NCBI RefSeq assembly: GCF_023016085.1
Contig: NZ_JALKBF010000001.1
Coordinates: 1,798,001-1,862,000 of the forward strand
DNA length: 64,000 nt
Source: Aliiroseovarius sp. F47248L
Lineage (GTDB): Bacteria > Pseudomonadota > Alphaproteobacteria > Rhodobacterales > Rhodobacteraceae
Reading direction: 5' to 3'
Under the pieces are notes generated by a model. That model was given only the letters and a program-made list of their open reading frames with translations. It did not search any database and was not told where the DNA came from. How positions within the stretch are numbered: position 1 is the first letter of the stretch; every line of letters begins with the position of its first letter. Below, piece after piece: positions 32,120 through 40,319 of this stretch. A program made the translations under genes and the position numbers.

Positions 32120-32899
32120 TTATGCCAGCGTTTCGGTTGACGAAAAGAACATCGCCTGAGAAATGGCCGATAGCACCTGTTCCGCGCGGAAAGGTTTTGT
32201 GATCAGAAATGCAGGTTCCGGCCGTTCTCCGGTCAGCAGACGTTCTGGAAACGCGGTGATGAAAATCACAGGCACGTCGCCATGCGCAGCCAGCAAATCG
32301 TTTACTGCATCAATGCCCGAGCTGTTATCCGCCAGTTGGATGTCTGCAAGGATCAGATCAGGGCGACCGTTTGTGCCAATCTCCATCGCCTCATCGTGCG
32401 TTTGCGCCACGCCAAAGATCCGGTGGCCTGCGTCAGATACAATCCCTTCCAGATCCATCGCAATGATAGGTTCATCTTCGATGATAAACACCGCACCGCG
32501 TGCGGCTTTGGCCAGCTCGGCCTGACCTATGCGGATCAAAGATTCTGCTTCGGCAGTATCTACGCCGAGAACCTTGGCGACATCTTCTGCCGGAAAGTCC
32601 TCCAGTGCGTTCAGCAACACAGCCTCGCGCGCATTTTCGGTCAAAGAAGCCAACCGTTTTTGCGCCTTCGCAGCCGCGCCACGATCAGCATCCGAGACAG
32701 GCGCACCCGAGCTTTGCCAGATGGTGTGAAACAACTGATACAGCGCCACTCGCGCGCCTTTCTGGGCGGGGATCGTGTCGGGGTTTGCGATCATCGCCTC
32801 TAGCACTGCTGCGGCATAGGCATCCCCGGTTGACTGGCTGCCGGTCAAGGCACGGGCATAGCGGCGCAGATAAGGAATATGTATCGCGATGTGGTCCAT
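32120..32899 (-). CDS. phyR: PhyR general stress response regulator
   Basis: A 259-aa protein with a sigma-factor-like N-terminal half (about 5-130, LTENAREAVLLNALEDFPAE resembling region 4) and a C-terminal receiver with acidic residues E141-D142, phosphoacceptor D186 (LILADIQL), T215 and K235 (ITKPF). On phosphorylation, PhyR binds NepR and frees EcfG. The start was set at the ATG following AAGGTGAAAAA; the longer frame runs over the nepR-ecfG promoter. It is divergent from nepR, which fits the conserved GSR locus. Confidence 0.93.
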   Translation of the reverse strand: MDHIAIHIPYLRRYARALTGSQSTGDAYAAAVLEAMIANPDTIPAQKGARVALYQLFHTIWQSSGAPVSDADRGAAAKAQKRLASLTENAREAVLLNALEDFPAEDVAKVLGVDTAEAESLIRIGQAELAKAARGAVFIIEDEPIIAMDLEGIVSDAGHRIFGVAQTHDEAMEIGTNGRPDLILADIQLADNSSGIDAVNDLLAAHGDVPVIFITAFPERLLTGERPEPAFLITKPFRAEQVLSAISQAMFFSSTETLA

Positions 32900-32944
32900 T
32901 TTTTCACCTTTGCCTGTCTTGTCGAACTTTATTTTCCAGAAACG

Positions 32945-32969
32945 GGAACCCGTTGGTGTTTTGATCGTT
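32945..32969 (+). promoter_or_regulatory. EcfG-type promoter for nepR-ecfG
   Basis: GGAAC-N16-CGTT, exact, ending 46 bases upstream of nepR. It implies ecfG autoactivation. Its -35 element lies in an AACGGG-AA-CCCGTT inverted repeat (32941-32954). Confidence 0.8.
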
Positions 32970-33015
32970 GTGTTTATACTAGGCCGGTAAAATCCGAGAT
33001 AACAGAGTGAAATCA

Positions 33016-33186
33016 ATGTCCGCTAACAACGCCAACAAAAAACGGTCACAAGAATTGATCGACGAGAACCTCAAGATGGCGTTCAGCGAAACGTTGGATG
33101 AAGGCATACCGGATCGGTTCAAGGATTTACTGGCGAAACTGAAAGACACCGCCTCTGACAAATCCTCGGAGGAGCCAAAGAAATGA
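33016..33186 (+). CDS. nepR: NepR anti-sigma factor
   Basis: A 56-aa protein: SANNANKKRSQEL, then the NepR core IDENLKMAFSETLDEGIPDR and FKDLLAKLKD. NepR binds and holds EcfG inactive until phosphorylated PhyR displaces it. The ATG at 33016 gives the full family length, and the stop overlaps the ecfG start by 4 nt (ATGA), the usual coupling of anti-sigma and sigma. Confidence 0.95.
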   Translation: MSANNANKKRSQELIDENLKMAFSETLDEGIPDRFKDLLAKLKDTASDKSSEEPKK

Positions 33187-33734
33187 CCCTTCCGGATCCC
33201 CGCGATGCTGTGTTGGAGCATATTCCCGCACTGCGCGCCTTTGCTCGCAGTCTGACCAAGGATGCCGTCCGTGCAGATGATTTGGTTCAAGAATGCTTGG
33301 TCAAAGCCATTGGCAATTTTGACAAGTTCAAAACCGGCACCAACTTGCGTGCCTGGATGTTCACCATCTTGCGCAATACCTTTTATTCCGAACGTCGCAA
33401 AGCCGTGCGGGAGGCTGAAGATCCCGAAGGTGAGATTGTCGGGGCTTTGTCTGTGAAGCCAGATCACGACGGCCACATGCAACTGAACGAATTCAAGATG
33501 GCGTTTCAACAGCTCAAGGACGAGCATCGCGAGGCCCTGACCCTGATCGGTGCGCTGGGTCTGTCGTATGAAGAGGCCGCCGAAGCCTGCGAAGTTGCCG
33601 TAGGGACAATGAAATCGCGCACCAATCGCGCGCGAAAAGAGTTGGCCCGGTTGATGGAGCTGGACGACGACAAACCAACCGAGCTTACCGACAGTCAAAC
33701 CCTTTCAATTGTCAATCAATCAGGACACATGTGA
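33183..33734 (+). CDS. ecfG: EcfG general-stress ECF sigma factor
   Basis: A 183-aa ECF sigma factor: region 2 at about 15-80 (LVQECLVKAIGNFDKFKTGT, LRAWMFTILRNTFYSERRK) and region 4 at about 105-155 (ALTLIGALGLSYEEAAEACE and GTMKSRTNRARKEL). The segment RKAVREAEDPEG between them is typical for EcfG. It directs RNA polymerase to GGAAC-N16/17-CGTT promoters, eight of which were found in this window. It overlaps nepR by 4 nt and the following kinase-like gene by 4 nt. Confidence 0.95.
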   Translation: MTLPDPRDAVLEHIPALRAFARSLTKDAVRADDLVQECLVKAIGNFDKFKTGTNLRAWMFTILRNTFYSERRKAVREAEDPEGEIVGALSVKPDHDGHMQLNEFKMAFQQLKDEHREALTLIGALGLSYEEAAEACEVAVGTMKSRTNRARKELARLMELDDDKPTELTDSQTLSIVNQSGHM

Positions 33735-35302
33735 CCCGCGATCCCCGTATCTTGCTTGGCTCTCTTCGAAGTCGCTTTGTGGCGGTTTACATGATCGTCA
33801 TGGCGCCGATTGCAGTATTGGCCAGCTATTATCAGCTTAACATCCTGACAGACCGACATGAAGCGCGCGAGATCGCGGCACTTGATGCTATTGAAAGCGC
33901 GTTTGCGCCGGTGATTGCGATATTGGTGCAAACTGATCTTTTTCTTGACCTGCTGGGTGGATTAAGCAGTCGCGGCCTATCCGAAGGCGGCGAATGTGAC
34001 ATGGTAATAGACGCCATTTTGCAGGCAAGTTTTCCAATTGCGGCAGTCGGAATTTATTCGGAAGACGAGCAACCGCTTTGTGCACAAGCCATGCAGCGGT
34101 CCGGCGTGGGGACGGAAGTTACGTCCGCTCGCATCGTACAATCCCCTCAGATCACAATGACCGACAGCGATATTCTTGCCACAAAGAAGATCGAAGACAA
34201 CATCATTGCAATCAAAGCAAGTTTACCCAAGGTCGACTTGCCCGACGTCGCCACGGGTTATCTTTTCGTAAACAGAACACCCGACACAGCAACAGGTGCC
34301 GATCAAGCCGTCTACCAAGACCTTGGCAATCGTCTTGCAACAGATGCACGCGACATTCTACGCGACCAATCTGACCACGATGTCGCAGCCCTTCCGGTGG
34401 CGGCATTCGGTCTACGTCTAATTGCGACGCTGCAACCCGGTGTCGCTGCACCACCCGTTTGGCTGATCATCGTCAACGCTGGTTTTGTGCCATTGCTGTT
34501 GCTTACGCTTAGTCTGCTGTTGGCCGATCTGTTGATCCGAAAAATGGCTCTGAACGACATCACTCGTCTGACGCGCGACATGCGGGCTTTTCGGCAAGAC
34601 CGCGATCTTCCAAAGCTCGGACTTGGCCGCTGGGCCACAAATGAGACCGCAGCCATGCAGGTCGAGTTTTCGGCACTGTCTGATCAGTTGCTACACGAAG
34701 AAGCGGAAGCGCAGAACCGACTTCACAACGCCAACATCCTTCAGCGCGAAATTTTTCACCGGGTCGGAAACAACCTTCAAATCATTCAATCCATCCTGCG
34801 TCTTTACGAACAGGATACACACACACCTGAAGAACAACAGCTGGTCAATCGGCTGGCCGCCCGCATCCGTGTGATAAATCTGGTTCACAACGCAATGCAC
34901 CGTACAGTTGACGCACCTGTATTGCCGGTTGGCCTAATCATCAGCAAATTGATACAGGGACTACGACATGAAGGAATAATAGACGCCGATATCGAGATCA
35001 CGGAGGACTTTCAGAATATCGAGCTTCGTATCAATCGCGTCTATGCACTGTGCTATCTTCTGGTTGAGAAGTTGAAGCGCCTATCCCGATCCGGTGCTCA
35101 GCATATACAGATCAGTCTTCTTGAGGATGGCGATCAGGCTGTTTTGACAATCTCGGCTAATGTCAGGGAACTGGCGCGCCCTGATCCCGTCAGCGCACGA
35201 CTTCGACATATCTATGCCCACGACCTTCAGGCGACAGCGCATTGGCATCACAACGTCAACTCGGTGATCTACAAAGCTCAAATGCCCCGACAGGTGAAAT
35301 AA
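33731..35302 (+). CDS. Membrane HisKA_2-type sensor kinase-like protein with degenerate ATPase domain
   Basis: A 523-aa protein beginning with GTG overlapping the ecfG stop. Two membrane helices (about 15-35 and 235-275) enclose a periplasmic sensor of about 200 residues with two cysteines (EGGECDM, EQPLCAQ). A HAMP-like linker and the phosphotransfer helix follow, with REIFHRVGNNLQIIQSIL containing the conserved histidine. The C-terminal part aligns in size with an HATPase domain but lacks a clear N-box asparagine (LCYLLVEKLKRLS) and the DxGxG motif. It may act as a phosphatase, a phosphotransfer scaffold or an inactive partner that controls PhyR. Position directly after ecfG makes a role in the general stress response likely. 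Confidence 0.83.
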   Translation: MTRDPRILLGSLRSRFVAVYMIVMAPIAVLASYYQLNILTDRHEAREIAALDAIESAFAPVIAILVQTDLFLDLLGGLSSRGLSEGGECDMVIDAILQASFPIAAVGIYSEDEQPLCAQAMQRSGVGTEVTSARIVQSPQITMTDSDILATKKIEDNIIAIKASLPKVDLPDVATGYLFVNRTPDTATGADQAVYQDLGNRLATDARDILRDQSDHDVAALPVAAFGLRLIATLQPGVAAPPVWLIIVNAGFVPLLLLTLSLLLADLLIRKMALNDITRLTRDMRAFRQDRDLPKLGLGRWATNETAAMQVEFSALSDQLLHEEAEAQNRLHNANILQREIFHRVGNNLQIIQSILRLYEQDTHTPEEQQLVNRLAARIRVINLVHNAMHRTVDAPVLPVGLIISKLIQGLRHEGIIDADIEITEDFQNIELRINRVYALCYLLVEKLKRLSRSGAQHIQISLLEDGDQAVLTISANVRELARPDPVSARLRHIYAHDLQATAHWHHNVNSVIYKAQMPRQVK

Positions 35303-35341
35303 ATCAATGCTGAGTTTCGAATAAGATTTCTTCGGCCAATG

Positions 35342-35366
35342 GGAACCAAATCCCGTCTGTCGCGTT
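35342..35366 (+). promoter_or_regulatory. EcfG-type promoter for csbD
   Basis: GGAAC-N16-CGTT, exact, ending 37 bases upstream of the csbD ATG. Confidence 0.8.
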
Positions 35367-35403
35367 GATTTATCAGAAACCGCAACACGTAAGGAGGCAC
35401 CGC

Positions 35404-35598
35404 ATGAATTGGGACGAAATTCAAGGTAAGTGGAAACAAATCAAAGGGCAGTTGAAGGAACAGTGGGGCGAACTGACCGACGACGAGCTTGATCAGATCG
35501 ACGGCAATCGCGAGCAGCTTGAAGGCAAGTTGCAGGAAAAATACGGTAAAACAAAAGAAGAGGCGCGCGATGAAGTTGACAAATGGCTGTCGGACTGA
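35404..35598 (+). CDS. CsbD-family stress protein
   Basis: A 64-aa hydrophilic protein: MNWDEIQGKWKQIKGQLKEQ, WGELTDDELDQIDGNREQLE and GKLQEKYGKTKEEARDEVDK. This is the complete CsbD (YjbJ) domain, an abundant stress-induced protein of unknown function. AAGGAGG precedes the ATG by six or seven bases. A factor-independent terminator lies 42 bases after the stop, so it is probably monocistronic. Confidence 0.95.
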   Translation: MNWDEIQGKWKQIKGQLKEQWGELTDDELDQIDGNREQLEGKLQEKYGKTKEEARDEVDKWLSD

Positions 35599-35640
35599 CG
35601 CCCATTGAAAACTCTGCTGCTAATGAACGCTTAAGACAAC

Positions 35641-35662
35641 GGGCGCGGTTTAGACCGCGCCC
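35641..35662 (+). terminator. Terminator after csbD
   Basis: GGGCGCGGT and ACCGCGCCC form a perfect 9-bp GC stem with a four-base TTAG loop, followed by GATCTGTTTT. The T run is a few bases late but the stem is strong. Confidence 0.7.
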
Positions 35663-35697
35663 GATCTGTTTTCAACCCAATCTGCAAGGACGCGTCG

Positions 35698-36153
35698 ATG
35701 ATTGATTATGAAACATTTGTAATTCGAAGCCTGGTCGCGATGGGGCTTGGGCTGGTGGTGGGCCTCGACCGTGAATTCAAGCACAAACCATTGGGGATGC
35801 GTGCTTACATGCTGGTCAGCCTGGGGGCAGCAGCGGTTTGCATGGTGTCACTGAACATCGCATCCGAGGCCGACGCAAAAGGTGTCTCGTTTGATTTGTC
35901 ACGCGTGGTCAGCGGGATCGTCGGAGGTATCGGCTTTCTGGGTGCCGGCGCGATCATGTCCAACAGAAGCAATGGAAAATTGCGCGGTGTGGGTAGCGGA
36001 TCGTTGATCTGGGTGGTTGGAATAATCGGCCTTGCCGTCGGATTCGGGTTCGTGATTGAAGCTGCGACCGTCACCCTTTTGTCATTTCTGATCTTGACGC
36101 TGGTGGGCTTGCTGCGCGACCGGTTTGACCTGCAAGACCACGAAGACGACTGA
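35698..36153 (+). CDS. MgtC/SapB family membrane protein
   Basis: A 151-aa membrane protein with the MgtC N-terminal domain: LVAMGLGLVVGLDREFKHKP, GMRAYMLVSLGAAAVCM and the glycine-rich IVGGIGFLGAGAIM. It lacks the C-terminal cytosolic domain of Salmonella MgtC, like most family members. It is linked to growth in low magnesium or acid by homology. It starts 35 bases after the csbD terminator; no sigma site of its own was recognised. Confidence 0.87.
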   Translation: MIDYETFVIRSLVAMGLGLVVGLDREFKHKPLGMRAYMLVSLGAAAVCMVSLNIASEADAKGVSFDLSRVVSGIVGGIGFLGAGAIMSNRSNGKLRGVGSGSLIWVVGIIGLAVGFGFVIEAATVTLLSFLILTLVGLLRDRFDLQDHEDD

Positions 36154-36158
36154 CATAT

Positions 36159-36183
36159 GGAACAATTTGGCCTGACACACGTT
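36159..36183 (+). promoter_or_regulatory. EcfG-type promoter for small hydrophilic gene
   Basis: GGAAC-N16-CGTT, exact, starting 6 bases after the mgtC stop codon and ending 48 bases before the ATG at 36232. The site covers an earlier in-frame ATG at 36157, which argues that the gene starts at 36232. Confidence 0.75.
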
Positions 36184-36231
36184 GTCTCTACACACACCGG
36201 CGCCGAAAGCGTCAACGCGAAGGAGAGACAC

Positions 36232-36396
36232 ATGGCCAAGATCAAACCATCTTACAATCCGCTCGACCTGAAAGGGTCCGAGCAACACCATGACCTGAAG
36301 AACCAGCCTGGCGAAAAAGGCGAAAAAGATCATCAGGAGAAGTCTGACATCACGTCAGAAGAGCTTGAAAAGACTGATGACGAAGAAAAGGATTGA
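36232..36396 (+). CDS. Small hydrophilic protein of unknown function
   Basis: A 54-aa, very charged, probably disordered protein (AKIKPSYNPLDLKGSEQHH, then a Glu/Lys/Asp-rich tail ending TDDEEKD). AAGGAG lies six bases before the ATG. It has its own EcfG-type promoter and a strong terminator, so it is a stand-alone general-stress gene. I do not recognise the family. Confidence 0.8.
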   Translation: MAKIKPSYNPLDLKGSEQHHDLKNQPGEKGEKDHQEKSDITSEELEKTDDEEKD

Positions 36397-36432
36397 ACCC
36401 TTTCGATTGGACAGATTTACAACAGTTTTATG

Positions 36433-36461
36433 GGTCCGCATTCAACATGCGGGCCTTTTTT
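36433..36461 (+). terminator. Terminator after the small hydrophilic gene
   Basis: GGTCCGCAT and ATGCGGGCC form a 9-bp stem (one G-T pair) with a five-base loop, followed by six T. It lies between the convergent small gene and perM-like gene. Confidence 0.88.
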
Positions 36462-36486
36462 GTTGTGCGATGCTTGTTGCGAGGTC

Positions 36487-37572
36487 TCAGCTTTCTCGGT
36501 CGACGCGCGGATCATCGCTCCGCACATCTTCACCGCCTAGGAAAACACCAATCGCACGGGTTGACGGTGTTTGATCAAGGATCACCTTTGCAGTTATCAA
36601 GACTGGCACCGCAATCACCATCCCAACCACCGACCAGATCCACGCAAAAAACGCCACAGCGACGAACACGACGGTCGGATTGAGCTTCAGTTGATTTGAA
36701 ATCACATAAGGGGTCACAAGCTGCCCCTCGATCGACGTCAGCGCCATATAAGTTGCAAAAATCATGATTGCCGTCCAAGCGTCATCATACACGTTGAAAC
36801 CCACGATTGAGGCCAGGAGCGCACCAAAGATTGCACCGACATAAGGAATGAAATTCAGCGAGAACGCGATCACCGCGAACATGACGGGGTTGGGCAAACC
36901 CCAAGCAGCCATCGCAGCCCCGATAACAATGCCAAGGGTTAAGTTGATCAAGGTGATCCCACCCAAATATTGGCCAAGCTTTCGTTCGATCTGCTGAACC
37001 ATTGCCACAGCTGCGCGCTTGTCCGAGAACCGTGGCAGGCTTTCCACCAGTTTACGCACGAAAGATGAACCCGACGAAATCAGAAAAAACATCAATACAA
37101 TGGTCAGTATGATCTGCCCCAACACCACCGGGGCTGACGCCACCAGCGAACTGACAAAATTCGTGCTTTCGACCACTTTCACAGCCATCGCCGGTTCGTC
37201 CTCGGCGCTTGCAACGGCGTCCTCGGCGGCTTTGGCAGCTTCACCCAGTTTATCCAGCGTCTCGGCCGCCGCACTTGGCATTCTGCGAATGTCATTGATC
37301 ATATCCGGCAAGTCTTCTGCCAGTTGCGCGATCGGGTGGCTGAAGTTCCAGGCCGCAAAGGTCAGACCGATCCCTGCCACCGCACAGACCAGAAATGCGG
37401 TGATTACGCTCGGAACACCCAATTTGGACATGCTTCGTTCCACCGGGCGCATGATCAGAAAACCCAAAAGTGCCGCAACAATTGGGATCAGCAGATCGCT
37501 GGCCCAATCCAGAAAGAAAAGCGCAAGGCACAGAAAGATGCCAATCTGCGCCCAGTTTGCTTTTTGTCTCAC
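36487..37572 (-). CDS. AI-2E (PerM) family membrane protein
   Basis: A 361-aa protein with about eight membrane helices and the family pattern: an N-terminal helical pair (GIFLCLALFFLDWASDLLIP), an extracytosolic loop region around residues 70-140, and a C-terminal block with FIPYVGAIFGALLASIVGF and TSIEGQLVTPYVISNQLKLN. Members export AI-2 or act as Na+(Li+)/H+ antiporters; neither can be chosen here. GTG is the start: AAGGGG lies six bases upstream and the yihY-like stop is one base before it. Last gene of a five- or six-gene minus-strand operon. Confidence 0.84.
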   Translation of the reverse strand: MRQKANWAQIGIFLCLALFFLDWASDLLIPIVAALLGFLIMRPVERSMSKLGVPSVITAFLVCAVAGIGLTFAAWNFSHPIAQLAEDLPDMINDIRRMPSAAAETLDKLGEAAKAAEDAVASAEDEPAMAVKVVESTNFVSSLVASAPVVLGQIILTIVLMFFLISSGSSFVRKLVESLPRFSDKRAAVAMVQQIERKLGQYLGGITLINLTLGIVIGAAMAAWGLPNPVMFAVIAFSLNFIPYVGAIFGALLASIVGFNVYDDAWTAIMIFATYMALTSIEGQLVTPYVISNQLKLNPTVVFVAVAFFAWIWSVVGMVIAVPVLITAKVILDQTPSTRAIGVFLGGEDVRSDDPRVDRES

Positions 37573-37573
37573 T

Positions 37574-38527
37574 TCATTCCCCTTTAGTCTCGGCACGGCT
37601 CTGGCCGAGCGTATCGGCCATAACGGCACCTCGTTCGCCCATCGGCTTATCGGGTCCGGTCGTGGTATCGGTGCGAGTCTGGTGTTCCATTTCGGCATTC
37701 ACCTTGCCACCGACCAGAACAACCATCGCAGAAATCCACAACCACATCAGCAGGATGATCACACCGGCAATCGCCCCGAAGCTTTCATTGTAGCTGGCAA
37801 AATTTGAGACATAGACCGTGAACGCAAAAGATGCCGCCATCCAGCACAGGCAAGCAAAAACTGCTCCGGGTGAAATCCACGCCCAGCGCGCATCGCGACG
37901 ACTGGGTCCGAACCGATAAAGCACAGAGATCCCCGCGACAGTCATCACAATCAGCAACCCCCAGGTGCCGATACGAGTTGCCAAATCAGCGATTGGGTCA
38001 AGCGACAGAAAGCTAAGCACCAAGGGTAGCGCGACAATGACCATCACCGCCAACAGAATGCCCAGCATCAGCAATGCCGTAAGCGCAAGAAAGGTGGTGT
38101 TCCTTTTGAAAAAGCCCCGCTTTTCTTCTTCGGCATAGACGATGTTCAAGCCGTCACAAAGGGTCGCCACCCCGCGCGAACTGGACCAGAGTGCAAGTGC
38201 GACACTTAGGATCAAAGTCAACTCCAGCCCATTCGCTTGAGCAACCGATGTGGCCTGCGCACGGATGATAGACAGGGCATCGGCTGGGACAACCCCCTGA
38301 AAGCGATCCATCTGGGCGACAATGATTCCAGGGTCCAAAACCAGCCCGCCTACCGCCAAAAGGGCCGTGATGGCTGGAAAAAGGGCAAGTATTCCGAAAA
38401 ATGCCACGCCGGCCGCAATCAGGCTGATGCGATCACGACCGAAGCGACGCGCGATCCGCGTTGCAATATCGATCCATCCGCTCCGGGGGATGTCTGTTGG
38501 GGTGCGGGCATCGCGACCTCGGGCCAT
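37574..38527 (-). CDS. YihY/virulence factor BrkB family membrane protein
   Basis: A 317-aa membrane protein with six helices and family motifs: RDRISLIAAGVAFFGILALF near the N-terminus, LWSSSRGVATLCDGLNIVY, and SFGAIAGVIILLMWLWISAM near the end. The function in bacteria is not settled. The ATG follows AGGAGG by six bases; an ATG one codon earlier and one seven codons further upstream are also open. The upstream DUF3618-like gene ends 17 bases before. Confidence 0.86.
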   Translation of the reverse strand: MARGRDARTPTDIPRSGWIDIATRIARRFGRDRISLIAAGVAFFGILALFPAITALLAVGGLVLDPGIIVAQMDRFQGVVPADALSIIRAQATSVAQANGLELTLILSVALALWSSSRGVATLCDGLNIVYAEEEKRGFFKRNTTFLALTALLMLGILLAVMVIVALPLVLSFLSLDPIADLATRIGTWGLLIVMTVAGISVLYRFGPSRRDARWAWISPGAVFACLCWMAASFAFTVYVSNFASYNESFGAIAGVIILLMWLWISAMVVLVGGKVNAEMEHQTRTDTTTGPDKPMGERGAVMADTLGQSRAETKGE

Positions 38528-38543
38528 CATGAGCCTCCTGTTC

Positions 38544-39377
38544 TTAGCCATCAGGTATGCCCTGAACGGCGGTATTCCGCACGGCTCGGGCTTGTGCAAG
38601 TTCTTCTTCGAAAACGCGGTCGGCTTCCGAAAAGGCGTCGAAATCGTCGGTACCGTCTTCGTCAGTCCGAGCCGAATTGCGCAGGTAGAGCGCACCGGCA
38701 ACCGCGGCCCCCAGGGCAAGCGCGACCCCGCCAACAACCAGAGGGTTCTCTTTCGCGAAATCAGCACTAACGTGACCGGCTTCACGTATTTTTCGACCCG
38801 AGGTCTGAGCGGCGGTCAAGGCTTTCTCGCGGGCGGCAATGACGCGCGCACGCGCCTCTGTTGATAGCTCCTCGGTGCCTTCTGCAATGCGACTGCGTAT
38901 GTCGTTGGCTTGCCGGCGAAGTTCATCCAACTGATCTTGTGCTGCACCCAATGCGTCCTTTGCGTGGTCCTGCACGCGCTCTGTAATGTCAGGCGAGCGT
39001 TTCGTCGAATGCGTCGCCACCATCACTGGCGTATCACGATCGGGATCACCGTCTGCTGGCTTGGGTCCATTATAGGCACCCATCGAACGACGAACGGTCG
39101 GCTCAGGCGTCGACGACGACCCCGCCCCTGCCCCAGACAACAGCCAGCTTATGCCCGCACCCACAGCAGCCACAGCCAGCGGGTGTGCCTGTGCATTCTG
39201 GCCAAAACGCGCCAGAAGCTTCTGGACAACATCACCGCTTGCGGCTCGCAAGTGCTGTCCTGCTTCTGCGGTCAAGGCTTCGACGGAAACGTGGTCGTTC
39301 AACGCCGATAACTTTTGTTCCAACTCGGCACGCTCAGTTTCAATTCCATCTTGAATTTGGTCTATTTCATTTCTCAT
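38544..39377 (-). CDS. DUF3618-like protein with C-terminal membrane anchor
   Basis: A 277-aa protein. The first 60 residues fit DUF3618 (ERAELEQKLSALNDHVSVEA). A first short hydrophobic stretch near residue 70 (LAVAAVGAGISWLLSG) is followed by a long charged helix (RVQDHAKDALGAAQDQLDEL onwards) and a second anchor ENPLVVGGVALALGAAVAGA. The ENP-VVGG-ALALGAA pattern is that of ElaB/YqjD/DUF883 ribosome-associated inner-membrane proteins. GGAGG precedes the ATG. It overlaps the holin-X gene by 11 nt. Confidence 0.75.
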   Translation of the reverse strand: MRNEIDQIQDGIETERAELEQKLSALNDHVSVEALTAEAGQHLRAASGDVVQKLLARFGQNAQAHPLAVAAVGAGISWLLSGAGAGSSSTPEPTVRRSMGAYNGPKPADGDPDRDTPVMVATHSTKRSPDITERVQDHAKDALGAAQDQLDELRRQANDIRSRIAEGTEELSTEARARVIAAREKALTAAQTSGRKIREAGHVSADFAKENPLVVGGVALALGAAVAGALYLRNSARTDEDGTDDFDAFSEADRVFEEELAQARAVRNTAVQGIPDG

Positions 39378-39759
39378 GTGCGGCCTCCTTCAAGGCGTTT
39401 GCGTCGCGTCGAATGCGGGCAGCGGTGCGCGATGGTGCACGGCTGGCCATCTTCAGATCACTTTGTGCTTTCAGAACCATGATCAGGGCAAAGACAGCAA
39501 AAAAACTGGCCACGATCAGAGAGGACCAAACGACCGAGATGCCGGCAGTCGCCAACGCGGCGACAAGGGTACCCGCGATCAAATTCAATGCGATCATTGC
39601 CAGAATGGCCGCACCGACCAAAAGGCCAATGGCCACCCCAGCCCGGTTGATGTTTTCACCCAACTCGGCCTTAGCCAGTTTAATCTCTTTCTGGATCAAG
39701 CCCGAACTAAGCCGCAGCACATCCGAGATTAACGATAAGGTTGATTGTTCGGTTCTCAT
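39367..39759 (-). CDS. Phage holin family protein, Holin-X type (DUF1469)
   Basis: A 130-aa membrane protein: an amphipathic N-terminus (SLISDVLRLSSGLIQKEIKL) with AKAELGENINRAG, then two long helices, and a basic tail. This is the putative holin-X / YqjE architecture found beside DUF3618 and YqjD-like proteins. It is a chromosomal membrane protein here, not a lysis gene. The start overlaps the previous stop (TGATG). Confidence 0.82.
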   Translation of the reverse strand: MRTEQSTLSLISDVLRLSSGLIQKEIKLAKAELGENINRAGVAIGLLVGAAILAMIALNLIAGTLVAALATAGISVVWSSLIVASFFAVFALIMVLKAQSDLKMASRAPSRTAARIRRDANALKEAAHEK

Positions 39760-40202
39760 CACTTTTCTCCTGACTTGGTCATCATGCGCGCAATCGCGAA
39801 CCCGACTAGCGCAGCACCACCGGCAAACAACAACGGATTGCGTTTGGCAAAGTCCGAGACATCACGCGAAATCTGGCCCAGATCTTTGTCACGGATCGCG
39901 TCCGAGGCATCCGCCAGACTTGCGGCCAATTGGCCAAAGCTGCGTTCCTGAAACGAGCCGTCGCGCAAAGACGCCGCGGCGCCGCGCAAGGTCTCGGATG
40001 CACGTGACGCGCTATCTGAAATGGTGTTTGCAGTTGTTTCGGCAGTGTCACGAGCCGACGAGGCAATATCTTCTGCCCCTGATTTCAAGTTTTCGACAGA
40101 AGATTTGACCGCTGAGGTTGTCTCGTCCACGGCTTTGTCGATTTTCTTGGCAGCTTGCGTTTTCTTCGCTGTCGATTTGGCGGATGTAGTTGTTTTGGCC
40201 AT
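39759..40202 (-). CDS. YqjD/ElaB-like (DUF883-type) membrane-anchored protein
   Basis: A 147-aa protein: a Lys/Thr/Ala-rich, possibly DNA- or ribosome-binding N-terminus (AKTTTSAKSTAKKTQAAKK), a long Ala/Ser/Asp helix around residues 30-110, and a C-terminal anchor RNPLLFAGGAALVGFAIARM. This matches small stationary-phase ElaB/YqjD-type proteins in layout. The ATG after AAGGAAAA was preferred to the upstream open frame. Overlaps the holin-X start by one base. Confidence 0.75.
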   Translation of the reverse strand: MAKTTTSAKSTAKKTQAAKKIDKAVDETTSAVKSSVENLKSGAEDIASSARDTAETTANTISDSASRASETLRGAAASLRDGSFQERSFGQLAASLADASDAIRDKDLGQISRDVSDFAKRNPLLFAGGAALVGFAIARMMTKSGEK

Positions 40203-40319
40203 CGTTTTTTCCTTTTCAACAAATGTGAGCGGAGATTCCATCCTGACCCACATGGATTCAACAGCGTTCGACATCGAACGCGACAGTGAGATAATTGGAG
40301 ACAGGATGCAAAGGGGTCG

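Noticed and set aside
36157..36231. Upstream in-frame ATG extending the small hydrophilic protein by 25 residues
   Set aside because: The extension overlaps an exact EcfG promoter and has no ribosome-binding site, whereas the ATG at 36232 has AAGGAG at ideal distance.
39367..39759. Holin-type gene as sign of a prophage
   Set aside because: No other phage genes are near; the holin-X family protein sits with DUF3618 and YqjD-like genes, a chromosomal stress-gene arrangement.
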